This document shows positions 55,701-64,000 of a stretch of DNA of 64,000 nucleotides, piece after piece (the stretch's first letter is position 1; the number at the start of each line of letters is the position of its first letter). The DNA comes from Hyaloperonospora brassicae. Lineage: Eukaryota > Oomycota > Peronosporomycetes > Peronosporales > Peronosporaceae. Location of the stretch: assembly GCA_947650285.1 (NCBI GenBank), contig CANTFL010001256.1, positions 62,001 through 126,000 of the forward strand, given 5' to 3'. The notes below the pieces were generated by a model, which did no database searches, was not told the origin of the DNA, and saw nothing but the letters and a program-made list of their open reading frames with translations. Made by a program: the position numbers and the translations under genes.

Positions 55701-57035
55701 CGTATCGGACTTATGCCACATCAACCTGATCAATGTTGCTATTTTCTTCGATTGCAGCAAAGGTTCTGTTTCTGGCCGATGCTGCCGTGACTCGCTTTCT
55801 ACCATCCTACGAGTGGATCCGGGTGAAACGCGTATTGGCTTCGACAGCGACACTTCCAAGTGTGGTCGGGATGTATCATAGGTGGCACTATGCCGCGCTG
55901 CCTTTGCAGTTTGTGCATGTCTGCATGCAGCCATTGCTGTGACGTAAGTGCTGCATATCATTCGATGCTCAAGCGAACGCGCATGAAGCTTCATGGGCCG
56001 GGTGCTGGTACAGCACTACCGCGATCATTGTGATACTCAGGCTGAAGCTCGTACAGTATATGTGGGAGGATCACGTCTGACGTCTGCCTATCTTGGGTTG
56101 GACCATTCTGGATTGGGTATGTTCGTATGCTTGCAAGAGTCGATACAGCTGACTGCGTACGAGATTCTTCTCGACAAACAGAATAGACGAATCTGCACGT
56201 CAATGCTCCAGATTGGCGTTTGCAAATGCTTCCAGCTGACATCCTAGCTACTCAACATGCACCAGATCGCCGTCGGTCTTCCTCTATTCCTCTCTGTGTA
56301 GGCTTCGTCACATGCTGTGGACTTATAACCCAGAGAACCACAAGCAGATCTTCGAGCGTTGCTTTTGCCGCTTCGGTCTGTTGTCTACATGAGCTACAAA
56401 ATGGCTGGTGCTGATCGCGTCAAGCGATCGATGAGGCTGGGAGTTGGCGCAAATCGTGGACATATTTTGGTAGTGGGTTGCAACATGATACTGAGTTGGA
56501 ACACGTTTGCAGATGCGTGCATACTGTACCACTCGAGAAAAGCTTGCCAAGGCGTTACGTCCGACAAAATCTGTCCGACAGATGTACAGTCGATCAAATG
56601 TCCTGTGGATGTACGACCGACCAAAGGTCCTGCGACACACCTTGGTCACCCTTCCGTTGGCGTTACTCGTAGATCAGGACGCATCCTAGTTTCCCGATGT
56701 AATGCCTATCCATATCGACATCCCAGATTTACGAAAGCAAGGAGATTTGTGCCGTAAAGTGCGAGACAGTCGTCCTGCTTCCGTCATATGGAGAATGATG
56801 TTGGAGCTCTAAGCAGGCAGAAAGCGGATTGTCTCACGACGTGGGGCGTGTAGAAATCGAGTTAGTAGTCGATTTGAATGTCAAGTATGCATCATATCGA
56901 CCGATGTCTGGCAATAAGTTGGTAGCTCGTAGGTCTTTGGTCTTAATCGGCAGACCATGTGAATGGAAATACAATCTGGCACGCAAAACATGCGTAATTA
57001 CAAGTACTTGCTGCAGCCGCTAGTCATTTTTACAT
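52786..57035. other. Unassigned 4.2-kb region
   Basis: Many short frames on both strands, none with a motif I can name. A plus-strand frame at 55218-55454 ends S-S-S-K-G-E-I-Y-V-W, faintly WD40-like; 55993-56247 is a coherent 84-codon frame. GT-AG exons could not be linked into a gene. It may be a decayed gene or element. Confidence 0.4.
54141..54192. repeat. Strong hairpin, 24-bp arms, 4-base loop
   Basis: 54141-54164 and 54169-54192 are reverse complements except for one base (CCGGTAC side against GTACCGAG); the loop is ACCT. No coding frame explains it. A T-run terminator is absent. It could be two fused element ends or a recombination site. Confidence 0.8.
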
Positions 57036-59117
57036 CTAGAATACAGACGTGCCGTCGCTCGTCAAGACGTCGTGGACACGGAATTCGTTGTACAGAGCGG
57101 CATAAAGCGCGGTGCGTAGTTCGTCTTTGGTCGAAAAGTTGGGCAACTCGAGCAGGTTGTGGCACGGATGGCTTCGAAAGCAGCCCCAACTACCCGCATC
57201 GGTCAACGTAAACAGGCAGGGCTGACCATCGTAGCTTGTGAGGCCCTGGAAACCCGTCAATGGAGCGCGTGGGTAGCCCGTGGCAAAGTGTAGCAGCTGC
57301 TTTCGGTACACGTCGGACATGTGCTCAATGACGTCCCAGAACCATGTTACCTCGCGACGATGTTCCATAATCAAGCGCGTGTGCTGCTTCCAGTCGATGA
57401 CATCGATCTTGTCAGAGCCACAGAGCAAGTAGTCCAGCTCTTCGTAGCCAAACGGCAGTAGCAGACGCTGAGGGACCACCTCGTAGAACCCCTTCAAGAA
57501 AGAGGCCAGCTGTGGCGCCACGCTCTCAAACATCATGTAGCGGAACTTGCGGTCCGCGAACTCAAACTTGTTGTCGTCATTGACTTGGATATTCCGACCC
57601 GCAGGAATGAGCTCGACGGTCTCGACATGATCAGCGTGACGTTGCGTCACCGTGAAGTCCAATTCTAGGGTCCCAGCGCCATCGTTGTCCAGCAGGTGCG
57701 TCAAATTTCGGTACATGTCGGCATCCAAGTGCTCCAAGTCGCCAAAGCTGATCGGCGTTCCCAAGATCATCTTGAGCAGCGGCGCACACAAATGGAAGTG
57801 AAGTACAGCTCCTTCGAGAAGTGCTCGCCCGACTAGCCTCCCGGTCGCGTAAAAGTACGGCAAATGGTCAGCTCCAAGCGCGACCTCCGACTGCGCGTTG
57901 ATAAAATAGGTCTGGGTACTGCGTTGCGTGCACGCGAAAAGACCTGCGCGCGGGTCCACCAGCCTTGCATTCAACAGAGTCAGCCATTCGCGATGTAGGC
58001 CGCCAACGTCGCGCAACACCTCTTCTTCACCAGCAATTTTCAACTGGAGACGCATGGAGCGGATACTCGTTTCATCAATGCACTGGATATGCTGCACCGA
58101 TTCCTCAAGAACGTAGTCTCGGTGCACAACCACACACAACTCTTCCCTTTTCGCCTCGCTATCTCGTTGCAGCATTGCAACATTCTTGACAAAGTGCGCG
58201 TACTTTGTAGGAAAATCCTGAGCAGCGAGGACCACTGCAATCTGCGTCAGATCTGCTATCGTGTCGGCCATGTCAGCACGCGGAGGTGGCAGCGGGAATT
58301 GCGTCGAGTGAACGTCACGCGACTCTAGTAGCTCGAACTGCACCCCTGCACACGGGTCGTAGCCTGAGCTAAGACTGCGTTCTCGTTGTGTAAAAACCTG
58401 GCGCTCGGACTCGGGTTCCGTATCGTGTGCCAAGTTGAAGCGGAGCACGTAGCCCGGCGACCGGTCCGACTCTTTCTGAAGCCTCCGTTGCCAGACCAAG
58501 CGGTTCTTGGCATTCACTTGTCGCATCCACTCTCGACGTTCTGCTTGACCAGGAGAGAGCGACGACGCTGGTCCATCTGTGTCACGGTCGGTAGTAGAGC
58601 GCAGAGTGACGCAGAGTTTTCGATCTGAGCTGCACATGGCGCAATGCGCGACACGCACGAAGTTCGTAAAGCCACAGGTCGTACATGTCGCCACTCCTTC
58701 GGCTGCTTTTCTGCAACCACAAGTCCTCAACGTCAGGGCCACAACAGGATACCCCTTGATAGAGTTACATCGTGGACGTACTGTGCAGCCGCCAGCACTC
58801 GCGAGTCAGCCAGTTGGTCACTATGGCATCGTTACAACCGCCACAGAAAAATAGTACCGCACGACTGCCTGTCAGTGTTCCGTGGGTGTAGCAGACAGAG
58901 TATGCGAAAGAAAAAAAGTAGTAACGGTCACGTACGCAGAGAGGAGGGGAAGTTGCGTCGAGTGGAACGGCGTTGTCGGGTTAGTCTGAGTCGTCTGTTT
59001 GCTGCGCATCACGTGTCGAGTGAAGAAAACAGCAGTGAGGAGCAGCACGACGCCGCACACGGACAAGTCGCTCGCCGTGGGGAGCGAGGAGCCAGTTGTG
59101 GCGAATGGAAGTGTCAT
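57036..59117 (-). CDS. HECT E3 ubiquitin ligase 1 with membrane anchor and RanBP2 finger
   Basis: Proposed exon 1 59117-58936 and exon 2 58710-57036 (intron 58711-58935, GTACGT...TTGCAG, phase 2), 618 residues. The long frame opens at a GTG (58742), which is not a eukaryotic start, so an upstream exon is needed. Exon 1 gives a hydrophobic helix near 18-33 (V-C-G-V-V-L-L-L-T-A-V-F-F). Cys at 70, 73, 84 and 87 form a RanBP2-type finger (C-x2-C-x3-N-x6-C-x2-C). The HECT domain follows (D-Y-V-L-E-E-S, G-G-L-H-R-E-W, A-L-L-E-G), with catalytic Cys near 577 in H-P-C-H-N-L-L-E-L-P. It takes ubiquitin from an E2 as thioester and passes it to substrate. The intron is long for this locus; a small extra exon is possible. 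Confidence 0.8.
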
Positions 59118-59314
59118 GTCGGACAAGAGAGTGCGAGTGCAGAGCAGTGCAATGCGTTGTACTCTCGTGGCTCAAACGACGTCGAGGGGGGGTAGTCGGT
59201 CGTCCGTCTGCCGCTGGTTCGTACCGATCCTCAAGATGACAAAGTAGGAAGCGGGCGGTGCTGTTGCAAGGATTTGTCGCTGGACTTTTGGCGCTTTGTA
59301 CGATCGCAGAGTGT
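59118..59314. other. 5' region of HECT ligase 1
   Basis: Upstream of the proposed start; no motif recognised. Confidence 0.4.
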
Positions 59315-59430
<116 letters not shown>

Positions 59431-61637
59431 ACAGGACTTTAGAGGACGAGCGCTACAAAACGAGTCTGTCGTAGCAGAGCTTTTCGTGAGCTACGGGCGA
59501 GACGGAGCCAGTCCATTTAGGGCTTGCGATCTTCGACGAGCTACGCGTTTGTGTAGAAAACGAGCCGATGGATACACCGATCGCTGTATCCATCCCAGTA
59601 ATGCATACATAAAATAGACGCTCTCTACATAAAGCGCACACAGCGAGAGCAGATCCTGTTGAATTAAGGGAACGTGTACAAAGTCAGTGTGCATAACACG
59701 CGCTTCTGCGAGGCAGCTGCTGTTGAAGCTGAGGTTTCTGTATGAAATGACGATGCGACGGTGGTAGGGGAGCGGATCAAGGCCTTTGTTTGCGCCGAGG
59801 CTTGCTATTAGTTGTGAGAGGTGACTTCTCACGCGCTGCAATCGGAATCAGTCGGCAACAGAAGCTCGTCATCCTTCGTCTACGGATGCAGAAGGGATCA
59901 ACCTTAAACACCCCTGCATCCGTAGTCAAACGTCGTCTCATGATGCTCCGTGTGGATCCTGTGACATCCACTTGTGGGCGTATGTCACATGTTGTCGTGT
60001 ATTTCGTTTTGCTGCTGAATTCGTCGTCGCATGGTGGGCTGGTTGCTGAACTAGCGGACCTTGGTGGCCAGTTGCTGAGATCTCGCCGTCTTCGTGACAC
60101 GATCACGTCAATAACCGAATGATGAATCACAGAATCACTTGACCTGCAGGTACAACTGAATGATGAAGTGTGTAATCGCTTGACCTGCATATCTCAAACA
60201 AGAAGTGCCGAGCTGGACTTTTGTTCCTTCGCGCACTGTTCTTTTTCTCTCGGGGGGTTGAGACGTTCGTTCGTGTCGCACGAATGGTCGTCGTACTTTC
60301 AGTTCATTCATGTTCAGTGAACTCGATGACGGGGTTACAGATACATGCCTCATGGCTTCTCTACACGGTCGAAAACAACAGCTCACTTCGATGCGCGTAT
60401 GCGACACCGACACTTCATGCACGGACACTCGCCTGCACGCTTTGTCGAGGTTCCTCTGTCTCCTTCGAACACTGGTCCTCTCTTTCTGCAACTCGATCGA
60501 CTCGGCAACCAAGTCACTCTCACACACCCCTAGTTACCCGCTCAACTATCAGTGCAAGAGCCGTTGAGCTCAGTGCTTTGTCCGCTGAGACCCCGACACG
60601 GCAAACACGGGTCGGCTTCAATGTCGATTCACTTTTTGTCAGAAGATACGTCCGCTACTACGGAATGTGTTGACGCACCTCGAGTGCAACATTTGCACGC
60701 AGACACATTTGATTGTGCTGATTTCTTGAGGGATTGCAATATTCTGATGCCTAACGACAATATACTCACTGATAGAATGATAGAAGTGCTCGTGAATGAA
60801 ACGACAGTATGCATAAGTAAACGATGGTAGCTCTTTACGCGACTCATTGTCTGTTGTACGACTGTTTCGATGCACGCCTTCGTCTGTGGCAATGAGCGGC
60901 TGTTGTGCAAACGTGGTGAGAAGTCGTCCCGATGTGTATCAAGCACCCGTAATCCTCATGTGTTTGGATAGGGAATAAGCTCAGTCCTCAGACCTGTTGC
61001 AGAGTTCAGTCTATGGAGTCAACATGTGACGTATGTCTGTTAGGAATAGCACAACTAGATCTAAAGTAGTCTTCATCATCATGCCAGGTGTGGCTGTGTT
61101 GTGTTCCATAGCACGACAAGCGTATTGAATGGTATCACAAGGTGGACAAACAGCTTACGGCTACATCAACAGACTCTAGTTTGACGATAGACGATCGTGA
61201 CTGGTGCGATGATTCCCAAGCGATTTATACTGCACATGCCCACAAGACACAAGCAGTAGCTACCGTAGAATGTACGATCCACTGTCATGACAGGGCTACT
61301 GCATGGGCGGTACTGGAAATGAAAAGAGAATCGAAGTGGGGCTGCAATGCCAGCAGTGTACTCGACTACGATCGCCATACCATGAGCACCATCACTAAAC
61401 GTGACTCGCGGAAGCGTTAATCCAAACAAAAGAAGCAGCGACCCAAGAGCATTTATCGATGCGTCACAACCGAAGCAAATATGACAAGTTCATCATCATG
61501 TATCGCTCGGTCCCTTGGTGCTACGTACGTCGGATACGAACATGTCAGACTCAACGCACCGTCGTTCCATACTTATCATTACTAGTTAACTCATACCCTC
61601 CTCCAGTCCATTCGGCTACTTCTTTCCTTCATTCCAA
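59431..61637. other. Unassigned 2.2-kb region between HECT genes
   Basis: Short frames only. 60617-60830 (+) is a coherent piece of about 70 codons (A-D-T-F-D-C-A-D-F-L, I-E-V-L-V-N-E-T), but no family is recognised. 61142-61420 (+) likewise. Could be remnants of a gene. Confidence 0.4.
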
Positions 61638-63632
61638 TCAGTCTGTAGTGAATCCGTACGGCTCCGTATCCAGAACGGCGTAGAGCATGCGCTCCAGCTC
61701 AGATCGGGCGATGCCCAACGGCAGATCCAGCCGGTTGAAGCATGCAAAACTGCGTACGAACTCGTCTGGTGCGCCAACAATGCCTCGGATCGTGAACAGA
61801 CACACGTTGCCATCGTAGCTTGTAAGACCCTTGAACCCCACGAGCGGCACGCGCGAGCAGCCGGTGGTGAACTGCAACAGACGCCGTCGGTACTCATTCG
61901 GCATCTCGCGCACAATCTCCCAAAACCATCCGAGTGTCGGTGATCGCGCTACACTTTCAGTGACAGACGAGTTCTTCTCCCAGTCATCGACATCGATCTC
62001 CGGAGACCCGCACATCAAATTGTCTAGCTCTTCATAGTCAAAGAGCATCAACAGCTGCTGCGGGATGACCTCGTAGATGCCCTTGAGGAATACGTACAGC
62101 TGGTCCGCCACGCTCCTAAGCAGTAGATGCTCAAACCTGCGCTCCAAATACTCGTGCTTGTTGGCATCAGTGACTTCGATATTGCGTCCATTCGGGATGA
62201 GATCGACCGTTATGGTCCGATCGCATACGCGTTCAATCACGCTGAAGTCCAGGTCCAAAGCCTCGACGCCGTCGTTCTCCAGCATCCACATCATGTTTGT
62301 GTGCACTTCCGGGTCAAAGTACTTTACGTCGTCCATGCACAGAGGCGTACCCAGAATAAGCTTGAGCAGCGGAACGCACAAGTGAAAGTTAAGCACCGTG
62401 CCTTCTAGCAGCGCCCGCCCTAACAATCTCCCTGCTCCATAATAGTAGAAAAGATGCTCTTCGCCATTTTCGTAGCGAGAGTTGGGGTTCAAGAAAAAGG
62501 CACGGTCCTCCCCACTCGTGGCTTTGAACAGCCCTGCTTTCGGATCCATCAGAAGCTCGGTCAGCATCAAGAACCATTCGCGGTGAAGCCCACCTGCGTC
62601 CACACCGCTCTCTTCGAGAAAGTTGATGCGCATCGCTGACCGAACGTACTTTTCATCAATGCATCCAAGATGTTCCATCGATTCCTCAAACACGTAGTCC
62701 CTGTGGATAGACAGCTTGAGGAATTCCACCTCGGGTGGAACAAGCAGCGACACTGTGCTCTTGACAAAGTAGGCGTACTTCGAAGGAAAGTCCTTCGCGA
62801 CTAACTCCAGCGTCTCACGCCGGCGCTCAACGCCCATTTGCGTATTGTCGGCCAGCACTTCGCCAGTCGCTCGTGCCGCAGCATCCCATTTCGTAGCTGG
62901 AATGATATCCATGACTACGCTCTCGTGAAACACTTTTACTTTCGCTGGCTCGACGACCGTCACGTCACTGCATGTTGCAACTGGACCAAGGACTTGGCCA
63001 GGCATCTTTACGTTCTCATCCGGCTTGACAAACCGTACCACTTTGCCCACTCGAGCAGGCGCGACAGGTCCACTGTCTTCTTTGGCACGAAACCAAAACA
63101 TGTTGCCCTCCACGTCCACTCTTCGTGTCCACTCCTTCCTCTTTCTCGCACGCACCTGGCGCTCTGTCAAGCGGCCAGGCCCTGCAATACCCTTTCGCTT
63201 CCTCTTCCCTCTTCTCCTGAACCTCCTCTTATATCGTCCCATTCGGTCTTCATGCGTCGTACTCGCGTCCAAGCGCTCGCCACAGACGGCACAGCAGTGC
63301 GCGTCCTTAAAGTTCGCAAACTCACACACAGAACACACGTCAGAGCCCTTCTCCGCTTCTCTCATGGCAGCATCCAGTCGATGGTCCGCACTTGCACTCG
63401 GCCTGTCCCACACGATGCGAAAACAAAGTCAGTAGGCCGCGATAAACGACACCAGAACGACACTCGTCAGTCGCTGGCCCTGAAGGACGTACGTGCCGAG
63501 CAGCGGGGCCGCGAGCTCGCGCAGTCTCTGTGTGTGCACGTGGAGGACCTTGCGCCGCACTATGAAGAACGCAATGGCGAGCACAACAACGAGGCCGACG
63601 TTTGCCAGGATGGCAATCACGCCGCCGTTCAT
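61638..63632 (-). CDS. HECT E3 ubiquitin ligase 2 with membrane anchor and RanBP2 finger
   Basis: Proposed exon 1 63632-63493 and exon 2 63402-61638 (intron 63403-63492, 90 bp, GTACGT...GGACAG, phase 2, CTGAC branch box), 634 residues. As in the paralogue, the long frame opens at GTG (63413). Exon 1 starts M-N-G-G-V-I-A-I-L-A and gives a single membrane helix (about 4-25) followed by R-R-K. The RanBP2-type finger C-S-V-C...C-A-V-C is at 70-87, the same position as in ligase 1. Then a basic K/R-rich stretch and the HECT domain with catalytic Cys near 601 in F-A-C-F-N-R-L-D-L-P. The tail ends F-T-T-D, with an aromatic near the C-terminus as is common in HECT enzymes. Tandem with ligase 1, 2.5 kb apart. 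Confidence 0.85.
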
Positions 63633-64000
63633 GGCTTCATCCACGTCGCTCAAACGGAAAATGGCTGCAGGCCGAGTGCTGGCTGGATGTCAGCGAAACC
63701 TGATAGTCGAGCACGACTGATACGTTCTTGCCAGCGGCTGAGGGCTGATAGACCTGCAGAAACGAATAGCCTGTACAACGGTATCATGAGGTAGACGCAA
63801 GAGGACGATTCCAGCGGGTGCATCGGATGCAGCCAATCACGGACGCGCTCGACATCGTCCGCGAAATGATGACGCACGCATGTCGCAGACGTCCTCAGAT
63901 CTGAGACGCTGCCATCATCCGCGACATGGCGACCGCATACTGCGCGAGCGCGACCCGCGAAGTGGTCAAGACAATCGCAGAGAAATGCCACGTACGGGCG
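63633..64000 (-). other. 5' region of HECT ligase 2, window edge
   Basis: A minus-strand frame (63991-63650) is open to near the window edge, but has no recognised motif and may be a shadow or part of an upstream exon or gene. Confidence 0.35.

Noticed and set aside
58644..59195. Plus-strand frame of 183 residues upstream of HECT ligase 1
   Set aside because: Overlaps exon 1 and the intron on the opposite strand; Arg/Ser-rich without motif. The minus-strand exon model is supported by splice sites and the paralogue.
62838..63794. Plus-strand frame of 318 residues
   Set aside because: Antisense to exon 2 and exon 1 of HECT ligase 2 across its whole length; no domain, high Arg/His/Ser typical of a shadow.

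Overview
This window is eukaryotic nuclear DNA. It most likely comes from an oomycete, probably Phytophthora or a downy-mildew relative. The evidence is compact host genes with short GT-AG introns (mostly 70-120 bp), a Copia element primed by an internal initiator-Met tRNA site, MULE remains, and nested Gypsy elements whose pol proteins look like those of oomycete genomes. The species call is inference; I could run no database search. No tRNA, rRNA, CRISPR array or prokaryotic signal was seen.

Layout. 1-6.36 kb is gene-poor and holds a very old Copia relic on the + strand. 6.36-35.27 kb is one nested transposon block. A large minus-strand Gypsy element (Gypsy-A, LTRs about 1.3 kb) was hit by a second minus-strand Gypsy (Gypsy-B, 11194-18776, TSD CTTAA) and, inside its right LTR, by a plus-strand Copia (28549-34092, TSD CATCC). 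Both Gypsy elements carry, between integrase and the 3' LTR, a long degraded protein-coding frame on the strand opposite to gag-pol. Gypsy-B sits inside the antisense frame of Gypsy-A, and that frame resumes in register on the far side of the insertion. Gypsy-A gag also contains a fresh inverted duplication of about 487 bp. 35.3-39.3 kb holds a decayed MULE transposase. 39.6-43.9 kb is a decayed minus-strand Copia. 43.95-45.09 kb is an AT-rich inverted-repeat unit carrying fragments of two host genes (adenylate kinase and 3-hydroxyacyl-CoA dehydratase), set so that the donor site of one and the acceptor site of the other form a 75-bp hybrid intron.

46.6-63.6 kb is the host gene island. It holds an AT-hook coiled-coil protein (+), a MYND zinc-finger protein (-, one intron), a thymidine kinase (+, six exons), a CENP-B-like HTH protein (+) sharing its C-terminal box with the AT-hook protein, and two tandem minus-strand HECT ubiquitin ligases. 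Each HECT gene appears to have a first exon encoding a membrane anchor, followed by a RanBP2-type zinc finger and a C-terminal HECT domain. The MYND and thymidine kinase genes are divergent over about 234 bp. The stretches 52.8-57.0 and 59.4-61.6 kb hold nothing I could identify beyond a strong hairpin and a trinucleotide microsatellite.

The most novel points are the repeated antisense-ORF design of the two Gypsy elements, the two-gene capture with a hybrid intron, the palindromic gag duplication, and the membrane-anchor/RanBP2/HECT pair.
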